A stretch of 64,000 nucleotides of DNA, from the NCBI RefSeq assembly GCF_026210795.1, contig NC_089433.1:744001-808000 (forward strand). The letters are read 5' to 3'. Below are positions 1 through 11,881 of the stretch, in pieces. The notes below the pieces were generated by a model, which worked only from the letters and a program-made list of their open reading frames with translations, was not told the DNA's origin and made no database searches. Source of the DNA: Rhizophagus irregularis (lineage: Eukaryota > Glomeromycota > Glomeromycetes > Glomerales > Glomeraceae). A program made the translations under genes and the position numbers. Each line of letters opens with the position of its first letter. The first letter of the stretch is position 1.

Positions 1-1175
1 CCCCGTTTCTCAAGAACAAATATATTAAAAGAACTTTTCAGCATTATGATTTATACATTCTCACAGAAATATATGGGATATCCAATAATATTAACAACGA
101 ATTAACATATATTTATTTCATGAGCAAGGACATTTATAAAGCAAATAACCCATATATCAAATTACTAAAAATGCTTTATTTTCAATTGACATGAGTGGTT
201 CACAGAACAAAAACTCTTCCGGTCAGTCTCAAGCTAGCAATGAAGACGAAAGGAAAATTCGTTAAAATTCATTATAAGGACATTTTAATATTTTTCATAA
301 TTGGCTTAATTTTGATATGAGAAAAATTATACAGGATTATAACCAAATTAGATTTGAGTTGGACCACAAAAGTCACAATAATTAAGAGAATATACAATAA
401 CATTCAAAATTATTATTATTGTTGGGCTGTTAAATTGAAAGAATTACAATCAGTCTCAGATCGTAAAATGACATTTGATGCTAAAGAACAAAATCCAGTT
501 TAAGGATTATAGATAGAAAAGAAACTACTATATTCAGTCTCAATGATAAAATGACATTTGATGCTGAAGAACAAAATCCAGTTTAAGGATTATAGATAGA
601 AAAGAATCTTGACTCAAATAATGATAATTACTTTTCAATATATTGTGATTAAATAGTTCTTTGGACAAATTTTTGAGAAAGAAAATTCTTAATCATGGAT
701 TAAACTTAATAATTTGACAACATATGACAGAAATATTTATTAAATTAATAATATATTAGAAGAAAGTATTAAAAAGTACTAATACTATTTAATTCAAAAA
801 ACAAATGTCTTACATACACTTATTTTAAAAGATAGTACTTAGTTTATAGCTCTTGAAAAAAAGATGAAAATTTTATCAAGAATACCATAATATGGAATTA
901 TATTTAAAAGTTTTTAAAATCTTTTAGATTTATTTATATTCATTCATATAGATCTTTTCAAAAACACTTATTTTTACTGCTTGTATCAGCATTATTATCA
1001 CACTCAGATAGGAACAGCGTCAATATTTTGAATCATCTGGATGATGTTTAGGGTCAGAATTACAAATCGAACAATTGAGTTATGATGTAACAACTAAAGA
1101 GAACTCATTGTCATGCTTATGAGCATAGTTTCAAAGTTTTGTCCTAAAATACCCAAAGAATATAAAGGACATTAT

Positions 1176-1281
1176 CCTATAAAAAAAATTCTGGAAACAA
1201 CTCCGATAAATGATCATTTTTCTAGTTTTTATTCCGAAGAAACTCAGACATATGTCATTTTTTTGAAAAATTTTATATAGG
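1176..1281. mobile_element. degenerate copy of CCCTATAAAAA-family miniature element
   Basis: The block begins CCTATAAAAAAAATTCTGG and ends AAAAATTTTATATAGG, so the ends are inverted. Its interior matches the 106-bp element at 33875-33980 (shared words such as CCGATAAATG and TATGTCATTTTT-like text) and it has the same length. The outermost C and G appear mutated, and no clean target duplication remains, which suggests an older copy. It directly abuts the zinc-knuckle relic at 1284. Confidence 0.6.
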
Positions 1282-1283
1282 AT

Positions 1284-1358
1284 TGCGTCAATTGCTGGAG
1301 TAACGATCATTTTGCTAAGAATTGTAAAGATGATAAAGTAAAAGAGCCTTGGCTATAA
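1284..1358 (+). pseudogene. relic with CCHC zinc knuckle (gag/ORF1-like)
   Basis: The frame from 1284 reads CVNCWSNDHFAKNC and then a short basic and acidic tail to a TAA at 1356-1358. The spacing C-X2-C-X4-H-X4-C is the exact zinc-knuckle consensus found in retroelement Gag/ORF1 proteins and cellular RNA-binding proteins. No long frame surrounds it, and a miniature element lies immediately upstream, so it is a relic. The parent element cannot be named. Near 1645-1665 a second Cys-X2-Cys-Trp word appears, but without proper spacing afterwards. Confidence 0.5.
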
Positions 1359-4300
1359 AATTATTTTATATTTGTCTGGATAGCGCCCATAGGCTCATAT
1401 AGAATAGTATGCTATCTGTACGAGTATTATGGCTATATATAGTATAAACAATAACAAATAAATATTGTGGATGTCAAAAACTCTCAGATTGGCAGGAGAA
1501 TTAATGAATAATTAGAATTATAGAACACAAATTAAGTTTACTCTTTAAGACCTACTATACTTCAAATAATTGATTACTTTACTTTTGGAAACTTAACATT
1601 GCACAAACTGGATATTAAAAATAATAATTATTAAAGAAATAATTGCTTTAACTGCTGGAGATCGGACATAGAGTTAACGCATATAATCATCTCTGTGGCA
1701 AGAATCTTCCATAATAAAAAGTAAGGTTTAAAATATTTAGTTATTATGATATTTCTTATTTATTAAAACTCATCAAATCTATAGCTTTTTTTAATTTTTA
1801 AGAATTACATAACAGATAAAAAAATATAAAATTAGTGGAGACCAACAAACATGGGAACAAAAAGTTTTATTATATTAGTTGATATAACTATTGATATAAT
1901 TTTTTGAAAATAGGCATTCAAAAATTTTTTTACATTGAATTTAATAACAATCGATGACTTGATTAGAGATACTCAGAACTCACTGAAGTCTTATATCTTC
2001 ATGATGACAATTTTAATGAAAAAGAAAAAAATTTTTTTTTTTTACTTCATATTATTATTATTGTTTTTCGAAAGAAAATGCCACCTATTACTCCCAATCA
2101 GATAGATACCCTATATAGAAAATTCTCTAAAATATGGCACTGATGACATTAAGATTTGATGACATTAAGATTGGATATTTGAAAAATATTTTTCAAAACT
2201 AGAACATCTCCTCACACCATGATGACTTTGAGATGTTTTGCAACATCTATCATTCATTAGGTGGCGTTTATATTCGTCTTGGGAAGTATATGTGGACTCA
2301 TTGCAGAGTCAGTTCCTGTAAACTCTAAACAAAAATACCATTGATAGAGTTATTAATAATGAAAACACTAAGTAGAACTCAAAAGAAAGGCAGAGAAATT
2401 AGATTAATATCAAACAGTTTTTTCTAATATTATTAAAATAGTTGATAAAATTTTAATTGAAAAAATTGATAAAATATTTAGATATTTTCTTTGAGTTATG
2501 TATGCCGAATGTTCACGATTATACTGTAGTCAAAGAAGATAAAGGCTATGGAGAGAAACTAATGATGGCATGCTTTGGGTCTGCAAAATCCTTAAACTGG
2601 AGATGTGAAGTTAAAACCTTAAAGGGTATAATATAGTTAGAGAAAGGAAGAAAAGGGATTTCAAGGAGCAACAAAAGAGAACATTTGATTATCATCAATT
2701 TCTGGAAGTCAAATCAGATTTCTTAATTAACTATCTTATAACTCGAATACTACAACAATCCTTAACTACCAAACTATCTCTAACTAAATCAATCTTTAAT
2801 GTTATAAACAATTTTAATAGACTTTTAGTTATATGATAGTAAACAATTACATTGAAGTAAACAAAACATTCTTGATATCAGCTTCTTTCTTTTATGTTAT
2901 TTATGTTATTCTTTAACCTAAGAATTCAATTAATTATGTAAACTAAAAACCGATTATAGTCATCATAATATGGTAGGCAAACTTCTGGGAAGACGTATCA
3001 AAGAGAGTATATAATGATTTAAATTTAATTATACCGCTCAATACATTAATACCTGCATAGTCCTTTAATGCTTAAACAACTTCAGTTTTTTTCCAAGAGT
3101 TAAAAATTTTTCTGCTTTTCTTTCGATAATGACTGTAGTTTGTTTGCATCATTCTTATATAAATTAGATCGATCAAGCTAAAATTATTTCATCAATTAAG
3201 ATTTTACAAATTGATTTAAAAGATTGTGAAATATTGCTGTAGGCGAGAAATAAGTATGAAAGATAGATTAAAAATGAATAGTAAACTATATTTATGAAAA
3301 AGAAACAGTCAAAGAAGGTTTTTTTTTTATCCTGAATATAATGTTACGACATCAAATGCAAAAGTGATGGAGAATTAAATGTACAGCATTTAGTTTAGAA
3401 AAAAACTAAAAGTTTATAGTAAGAAAATAATAACTGGTTACTTAATAATATTTCTTAGGATTTTTATACAACCAAACCTATTAAATGATGAAATCATACA
3501 ATGATAATCCTACACCTTTATATAGTGTTATAGTAATATAATAATTTATTTACTAATAAATTTATATGCAGGAGAACTTCTTAAGTCTCATTATTTCATT
3601 CAACCCATATTCAACTTATACTACAAAAAACTAAATCTGAGGATTAATTAATAATGAAAAATTAAACAAAGTTAGACCAATGGACTTTAATCTTATTTTA
3701 TGAATTCAAAATATGACTGATTGAAAAATCCAAACATTTATTTGCAAACAATACACAATAGCTAAATGCTAAAAAGTTACTCGGGGATCCGATCTGCTGA
3801 ATTCTTTCCGCTGATCACTTGTCCAAAAATTTCGCTAAAGAAATTTTGAAATTATCGAGTTAACTAATATAAAAGTAAAGAAACAAGAAATCTGGATTCT
3901 AGTAAAGGTTTAAATATTATTTTAATTGGTATCAGAAACTATTAAATTAATATGGATAGGATAGTATGGACTACTACCACTGACTATTATCAACTACCAC
4001 TATCTGATACGGTAATATTACCAAATGCAAACTCGTGGCTAAGAAACTTTGCAAAAACACATTCATTATCTTCAACATGTCTACTGCAATTTCAATATTG
4101 AAGAAACTGCAATAGAAATTATAACAATGAATTATTAGAGCAAATTCGACCAATGAATTTAAGAATTTATTACAAGAATTTATTGATCATAAAGTTTAAC
4201 ATGGGAATGTTTCTAGAGGCTCCTTTCTTTGTGATTTAGATTTTTGACCGTGTTTATTTGATTTCGTTGATTATCTGGTTTATTCTTTTCTCCAACAGTA

Positions 4301-4422
4301 GCGTTTAATGTTAAAGAGGTTTTGTTAGGCAATTCCATATTCACAATATAGAATAATATTAATATTAAATTTGCTGAAATTTTATCAGTCATCATTGCCA
4401 TTGGTAACATTATAACACACCA

Positions 4423-4543
4423 TGTCGAGCTTATAACTATTTCGGACATGGTTTAAAAAACTATTTTAACATTCAACCATCAAGGTTGTTGTGCTAAGTG
4501 TTGGGAGCCAAATCATATTACCGCAGAGTGCAGAGGAACTTGA
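4423..4543 (+). pseudogene. relic of a double zinc-knuckle protein
   Basis: Two knuckle-like words lie 67 bp apart in different frames. The first (from 4423) reads CRAYNYFGHGLKNY, with tyrosines at two positions where a knuckle needs cysteine. The second (from 4490) reads CAKCWEPNHITAEC and keeps the full C-X2-C-X4-H-X4-C pattern, ending at a TGA at 4541-4543. The pair resembles the tandem knuckles of a retrotransposon ORF1/Gag. The frameshift and lost cysteines show decay. A small cellular zinc-knuckle gene is the alternative origin. Confidence 0.5.
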
Positions 4544-5859
4544 GTGGAAACTCCATTAAAAACCAAAATACACAACAAACTGATATGATTATGATCTATT
4601 AGCCAATGGAATTATTAGTGATAATGATAATTTAATATTAAAAAATAAGAATATGTATAAGAAAATATATCTTAATATCAACAAAAAATATCAATATAGT
4701 TAAGGCAATTTTTTTTTAAAGAAGAGTATTCATATATATTATATACCATTGTATGAATAATGAGGTATCAAAAATAACAAAGAATAACTAGAAATTAATG
4801 CAGGAAGAAAAGCTGTTAATATTATGATAAAATCACTAGATCTAACAATTTTATCAGAAACACAATAATTTTGGAGCGGATAAGGCTGATAAAGAAATTG
4901 AATTTTTTTACTACAGAGATATGGATCGTACATTTTTCTCGTGAAGATAATCTTTTATCTTCACCATATTGGCCTAGCGAAGAGTTCCAAAAGAAAGGTC
5001 TTAATGTCATACTGGCATGATGAAGAATTTAAAAATTTCAGAATGAGTGCAAAGTATTCCAATAACGCCAATACTATTGAGAAAATTTCAGATCTTCAAA
5101 TCCTTTCTTAAAAATTTTTTTTTTTTAATCTTCTTTTGATAAGGTGTTTTTACCTTCTTTTGATGAAGATGTTTTTACCTTCTTTTGATGGTGTTTTTTA
5201 TCTTCTTTTGATGAAGATATTTTTTTCTTACTATTGTTTTAATGAAGATGAATTTTTTCTTATAAAATAGAAACTTGTTACCTAGATAATTATTCTTTAT
5301 TTTTTGGAGATGATGATAATTTCGCCGGTATTGTGTCTTATTATTCCAGAAGAAAATTTGGATAAAATGGTATACAAAAAAATTGAAGATGATTTGGAGA
5401 AAATCAAATTTTTCTACCAATAAAGGATTGTCTTATTTTAATCTATACTTTTATGACAATGAGTCCAACAATTTTGATGTTAATGAGAATTCTAATAATG
5501 AAAATTATGAAGATTTTATACAACATATACAAAAAAACTACAAGATTTTCTCAACAAAATTAGTGCGAAAATGTGTTTTATTCAAAGAAATCCAAATAAC
5601 AATATACCTTATAATTTTTTATTGAGTTATGGTCGTTGCAACATTACTGCTAATTTAAATATAGAAATGGAATTATTTCCTTCTCCTATTTCTACATAGT
5701 AAGGATTATTAAACTTTTCTTTCCAATATGATAACCCATGTCAACTAAAATCATTTTCTATTCTATAGGTATATTTTCTCTTTAGAATATAGCTATGATT
5801 TAAAGAATTAATAACAAAATTTATATTTAATTTGTTTAAATATACAAATCAAGACAAAT

Positions 5860-6065
5860 GTGCTTATTGTCTCTACGTGAAGCTCTCTCTCGTACTGAAA
5901 GAGATATGCTAATAGAACAATTAAAAAACTATGCAAGATGAGTTATTTTTATGTAAACAAGAGTTAACTAAAGCGGACGAAAAATATGATGCTCTACAAG
6001 AATGATTTCTTCGTGCCAAAAGAAATGCTGGAAAATGGAAGATAAGATCGAGGAAATGGAGTGAT
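5860..6065 (+). pseudogene. relic of a coiled-coil protein
   Basis: Frame pieces read LREALSRTERDMLIEQLKNY, then (after a frame change) a Lys/Glu-rich heptad-like segment containing QELTKADEKYDALQE, then one containing KMEDKIEEME. Regular Leu/Ile and charged spacing suggests a coiled coil. Internal stops and at least one frame change show it is not functional. I do not recognise the parent family. Confidence 0.35.
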
Positions 6066-7769
6066 ATCAAAAATTTAAATTATTAATAATAGCCAATATT
6101 TTAAAAGTTAATATCTTGAATCAGCAAGCAAGCAAGCAGAGGAAGAGAATAAGTAAACTTCAAGTGAAGAAAAAATAACAATATTTTACAAACTGCTTTA
6201 ATAAGATGATTAAAACATAAAAGCAATTAAAATGAAAGATAATTTATTAATTAAATACAAGATCAATCTTCAATCATATCAAGATACCCAAATTAAAGAA
6301 TTGATTTGAAAAAAAGAAGATCAATAAAGTTATTATAGGAAATACTTGATCCTTCATTTGTGTTTGATAACAGAGAATTCGACGTACTGGTACTGTTATA
6401 TTCACATCTGATTGACTTATCATTTTCATAATTGTTTATTTTCATAAACGTAAAGAACTGGTTTAACAATAACAGACTGCTTGATACGAATGATACGTCG
6501 CACAACATTCAAAATTCATTAAAATGTAAAAATATCAAATAGCAAATTAGCCGATATTATATCAATGATCAACGGGTACCAATTATTGGTTCACTTATCA
6601 GGATGTTCGTAACTCGTAAGTATACCATCTTTATTTTTTGTTTTCGTTTTCTTTTAATTTTAAAATCGGATTGTTTTTCCTCTTTTTTTTTAACCTAATC
6701 TATATTATTTGATTATTCAAATCAAAAAAAATTACAGGGCAAAAGCGAAAGAACTTATATAAAAATTCATTTCTTTTTTAGTAATTTAATTATATAATTC
6801 AGTTCTGAGTTTTTGTTATTATTGTAAATGGGTTGTTTAAAGTAATCAGAATTATTTAATTACAGTTAAAAAAAAAATGAAAAAATGTCCAAGTTGATAT
6901 ATTCTCATTTTTTAATTATGAAATTTTTTGACACGACAATTATAACATATGGAAGTTGCAAGAAAGGTTCAGGAAGAAAATTGCGTACTGAAACAAAAAG
7001 TTTCGATATTAACTAAGACAGAAAAAGGAGCGGGTAAAGAAGAAATCTTAAAATAGCCTAAGTCTCCTAGGATCGATAATAACTCAGCCAAAACACATAA
7101 TATATTTTATAGATGGCTCCTAACAAATTACAATCTGGTAAAATTGTTGAAGAATATTAAAGACCAATCATAATTATAATTAGATAGTAAAATACATTTC
7201 TATCTTCTTTATCATCTTTATCATTCAAATTCTATAGAAATTCCAGTATAATCAATTACTCATAAGGAGCATATATTAGAATTTACAAAAATATTATTAT
7301 ACGCACCAGTTAATTTTGATAATAATCAACTAAATTAATGATTATTCTTATCTGAAGGTTAAGGTCTTCATTCCTTCGGTTCTAAACATCAAAACTCAAA
7401 TTGAAGAGTTAGATACTAAAAATGTAATCTTTTTAAGAGGAAAATTTATCATGTGCACCGTTGCAAATTTTTCGCGCGTAGTCGATGCATAATCAGATTA
7501 TATAAGCGAAAGCCAACATTTTTCTTAGAATAGTTCATTATAATTAATAAATCTTATCGTCTTAATCTCTAGACTCATTCTTTATTCATTTTATCCAACT
7601 TCACTTTTCTTCCCATCTAATTTCCAAACGAATTTGATAGATAATATGTTAGCTTACCATCGTGTCTTTTTGAAAAGTTTGATCATAACGATTTTCGCTA
7701 TGTAGGCGACATATTCAAATTTTCTAATGAATTACGTTTGTGAAATAAATGACACTTATGCATTCAATT

Positions 7770-7935
7770 TACTGACAATCATTTCACCGAAAAAATTTCT
7801 CTGCTGACAGGGTCATTTCGGATAAAGTTTTCGCCGACGATCAATCAGGGAATTTAGGTTTAGAGTTAAGGTTTTAAGTAAGGGAATAGGATTAGAGTTA
7901 GAATAAGGTTTAGGATAATTAGATTATCCTGTGAA
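7770..7935. repeat. copy of a TTTCACCGA / GGGTTAGG-like dispersed repeat
   Basis: The block contains CAATCATTTCACCGA, CTGACAGGGTCATTTCG, GCCGACGATCAAT and then a run of GTTAAGG/GTTAGA/GGTTTAGG words, closing with CCTGTGAAATGATGGGCGATG. The same order of words occurs at 44590-44772, where the copy is better preserved and carries later insertions. It is therefore a repeat family, not unique sequence. No reading frame supports coding. Confidence 0.5.
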
Positions 7936-8232
7936 ATGATGGGCGATGAGATGAACTAAGACCCTCATTAGCAATATTATTTTATAGCACGTATATAGTA
8001 TATAGTATATCTTTATTTCATTATTAAGAATTTCCCATGAATAATTTTGTATCATTGAGTTAAAGAATAAATACTTTTAAATATAAATTTTTTTTATTAT
8101 TAAAATTTTTTTTAAATTGAAATATTTTTTTAAAAAAAAGTCCTTTTTACAAAAAAAAACGCTAAATTTAAATTTAGAAATTATTAATTTTTTTTTTAAC
8201 AAAATAAATTTAAAAAATTTAACAACAAAAAA

Positions 8233-10687
8233 TTACATAATCACACAATCATCGTCTTTTTTACCATTACCATGACCATTACCGTTACCATTTGATCCAA
8301 TATCATTTTTCTTTTTTGATTTTGCTTTACCTTTCCCACTTCCTTTACCACTCCCCCCTCCGTTGTTGTTGTTGTTGTTAATATTATCTATACTAAAATG
8401 TCTATTATTACCATACCAACTCGAATCCGCCATATTTGAACTCGACGCTGCCGATGCCGATGAATCTACACTATCCGCTATTGATATTTGTGAATTTATT
8501 GAGTCTTCTTTTTTGGCTTTTTTAACAAATCTCCGTTTTGGCGGAGATGGTGTTAAAGTTGTTGGTAAACTATTTATTGGACTCGTTATTGTAGGAACTT
8601 CTGTATCTGATGATGTTCCTATACTATTTAGCCTTGGAAGTGGGTCATCAATCTTATGATTTTCGAAAAAAAAGGGTGGTTATAATATTAGCATTTGTTT
8701 AAAAATATGAAAATGTATATAGTATGAATGACGTACCAATCCAAGCGGAATATATCTTATCAAGTGATTATTTAATGTGCATGGAAATGGTGCATTTGGG
8801 GAACATTTCGTGTGACATACCATATTACATTCTTTTTAATTTTTAGGAATTTTTAAAAAAAATGTAAGTTATTATATATTTGATGGTAAATTAATAAAAA
8901 ATAATTATTAACAATTAAATACCTTCACACATGACAGCGTGTTTTTTAACAGTACTTTGACATATCTTGCATGTAACGGCTAATAAAAGAAGGGGGAAAA
9001 AAAACAATAATTTTAAAAATGATCGAAAAGTTAATTTTCAATTAAAATTTTTTTAATTAGTGATGCATATGATAAAAAAAATTTTTTACTAACGTTTGCC
9101 AAAAGAGTTCTTTACAAATCGATGCGGGACCATAGGAGTTGCTGCTAATAATTTTGTTGGAGTAAGAGCAACATTTGGAGAACTAGCTGACTTTCTACCA
9201 ATTGTTGGGGTTGTTGATTCCGGTTCTGTAAGAGATTCATTATTACTATTCTCTATGATAGTATCATTAATATTACTAACGTTGCTAAGTGAACTTGGAT
9301 TAAGTTCAGATAGTTTAGTATCAGATGTTATTCTTCGTAAAAATGGCAAACTTTCCTGGGTTCTCAATTCTTTTAACGCCCAATTACTTCTAATCCAATT
9401 ATGTTTAAATAAATCTCGAGCAGTTGGCCTCATTGAAGGTTTCTTATGAAAGCATTGTTTAAGAAAATCTGTAAGATCATCAGACATATTTTCTGGCAAA
9501 GGAGGACAATCATCTTCTACTATTCTAAATAGAGCTGTCATTGCAAGAAGATCTGAATATGGAGGCTTCCCTGTTAATAATTCAATAATAGTACAACCTA
9601 AAGACCAAATATCTGATGCCGTTGACGCTCCTTTAAGTTCAATTACTTCAGGTGCCATCCAATTTGGTGTACCCGCAACTTCAGTGCTAACATGCTCCAT
9701 CATTTTAAGATTTAACGAAACACCAAAATCTGATAATTTAACATTCCCATTTTTTGTTGTAAGAATATTTGCTGCTTTAAGATCACAATGTACAACTTGC
9801 TTTGTGTGTAAGTATACCAAACCCTCCAATATTTTAACTACATAAGAACCAACCAATTTCTCTGGAAAAGCTCCAAATGATTTAAGTGTATGTAGAAGGG
9901 AACCGTTTTCCACATATTCTAATATAATGTTAATATGATCATCAGTCATAATAAATGCTTCATATTTGACGACACTTGGATGAGAAAGTGATTTTAAAAG
10001 TTCAACTTCATGCATAAGTTGTTCAATCTCATCAGACATTTTCCCCTCAAGTTTAATTCTCTTGACAGCAACCATCTGCCCTGTACCTAAATGTAATGCT
10101 CTGTAAACTGCACCAAATTGTCCTTTTCCTATACAGTTACCTAATTGATATTGCGCAACTATTTCATCATCATTTTTTAAAATCAGTTTTTCTCTAGGTA
10201 AATCTCCGGAAGAACATGCTCCGCTCATACTTTCACGTCTCTTATAATCAGCATAACCAGGTATCTTATCATTTTTGTTTAATGATATTTCCGAAGTACG
10301 ATCACTCTTATAACGAATATGAGTTTTTTTATGCGATGAATTACTTCGACTCATAGGTCTTTCTGATTTTGTTGGAGCTGGAGGAATTGGCAAAGGTGCA
10401 AGATCTTCAACAAATTCAGATTCAAGTTCCTCATCATCACGTTTTTGATCCACATATAAATGGCCCATTGTCACACTTTTTCGTAAACTAGGTTTCTTTT
10501 TTTGAAGGGTCGTACCGGAGTTTGATTGTGTATTATCGGTAACATTACTTTCTGTTGATACTTCAGATGTTTTTAAATCTGATGCGCTAGAATTTTTATC
10601 GTCCGAAGGATGTATTATCGAATTTGGATCGATATCAAGTGTTTTTTCTGATTTAGTGGGAGTTCTCTTATTTTTTACGAATATGTT

Positions 10688-10723
<36 letters not shown>

Positions 10724-11881
10724 GTCATTATTTTTATTTTCATTGTTATTATTGTTATTGTCATTGTTATTGTTATTATTATTGTTATTATTGTTATTAT
10801 CATTGTTATTATTGTTATTATTAATATTGTTGTTGATATTACTATTAGATATCTCGCTCACATTTAATTTTTCCGACTTTGTCTCTTTAATTGAATCTGA
10901 TTTTTCAGTTTGTTTAATGTTTAAATCTTTAAATTTATCAAATATTGGTTGCTCAATTGAAACATCAGAATTACGACGAACATATTTCCCTTCAACAGCG
11001 CGCTCAATTGCTAATATTGTAGCTATCACCTATAATCATATTCGAACAAAGGATGAATTAATATAATTAATATAATTAATTTAATATTTTAAGAATTAAC
11101 ATACTATGAATAATTTATTTTAAACGCACCCTCTCCATATGTTTTCCTTCAAACAAATCAACAGTTTGAAACAAATCCGAAGAATGTAGCCCAAACTAGA
11201 AAATGATTATACAATTGGATTAATAAAGTTTACGGAAAATAAAAAAAGAAATTAATAGTAATAAAAAAAAATATATATATATATACCTTACGAGCCGCGT
11301 TCAAAAAATTACTAATATTTTCCATCTTGATTAAAAAAAAAATAAAAATAAAAAAACTTACTTAAATAAATAATGTGAATAATCAATTAAATTAATTCAA
11401 AAATATTTTTTCTTTCTTTTTTTTTTTCGTATAAAAATAATTCATACCTTTACAAAAGGTAAATCTTTTCGACTAATTTGTGGTATAACATCTGGTTGTA
11501 ATTTATTCATTAAACTTTAAAAAATTGTAATTGAATAATAATAAAAATAAAACAATGATTATTATATTAATTATATTAATTATTTTAATGAAATTTTGAT
11601 CTAATGTTACTTATTTAATGGACAACATTAATAATAAATATTTTATTGGTAACATACCTGCATAATAAAACACCGTCTTTAAGAATCTCATGCAAGTCAT
11701 TTCCAGATAATTTGGAACCTAATGTTTGTTCAATAAATTCTCTTGCAGCTTTCTGATTACTAGAATATCGTTCCTCCCGAAGAGATTCGAACAAACGATC
11801 TGTACTGATTGAAGGTTTCCTAGATTTTTGAACAATAATACGGTTCGGTTTTACAGTAACTAACGAAAGTTCTGAAGTCAT
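8233..11881 (-). CDS. CH domain - SepH/Cdc7-type kinase - C1 finger - CaaX protein
   Basis: Eight exons on the minus strand: 11881-11658, 11514-11448, 11325-11287, 11195-11130, 11029-9094, 8979-8923, 8831-8737, 8652-8233 (introns 84-143 nt, all GT-AG). They join in frame into 967 residues. Residues about 42-148 form a calponin-homology domain (LLCSLMNKLQPDVIP; DLFEGKHMERV). Residues about 196-246 are poly-Asn then poly-Asp. Residues about 426-678 are a kinase with GKGQFGAVY, VAVKRI, HCDLKAANIL, SDFG, GTPNWMAPEV and DIWSLGC, closely resembling fungal SepH/Cdc7 of the septation initiation network. His768-Cys814 fits H-X12-C-X2-C-X10-C-X2-C-X4-H-X2-C-X7-C, an atypical Raf-like C1 domain. A Lys-rich tail ends in CVIM, a prenylation box. 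Exon 5 itself encodes the last CH helix, the kinase and the first C1 ligand, so the fusion does not rest on splice guesses alone. The start chosen gives MTSELSLV; an in-frame Met at 11989 would add 36 residues. Confidence 0.88.
10686..10840 (-). repeat. in-frame trinucleotide repeats in the kinase gene (poly-Asp, poly-Asn)
   Basis: On the plus strand this is an (ATC)n run followed by imperfect (ATT)n/(GTT)n. On the coding strand it encodes about 13 consecutive Asp residues preceded by a long Asn-rich stretch, between the CH and kinase domains. The stretch is likely a length-variable disordered linker. The opposite strand gives a long open frame of Leu/Ser that is an artefact of the repeat. 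Confidence 0.8.

Larger units (their letters stand above)
1..8232. other. gene-poor, decayed AT-rich flank
   Basis: I find no intact gene in this stretch. Reading frames are short and broken. Recognisable pieces are two zinc-knuckle relics, a 106-bp miniature element, a coiled-coil relic and one copy of a dispersed repeat, each listed separately. A plus-strand open frame at 5383-5625 (80 codons, Asn-rich) and a minus-strand frame at 4213-4449 have no recognisable motif. Frame fragments at 7100-7330 also look like eroded coding sequence. Confidence 0.6.

Noticed and set aside
10656-11066. 136-codon plus-strand frame rich in Ser and Leu
   Set aside because: It is the antisense of the poly-Asp/poly-Asn repeats of the kinase gene.
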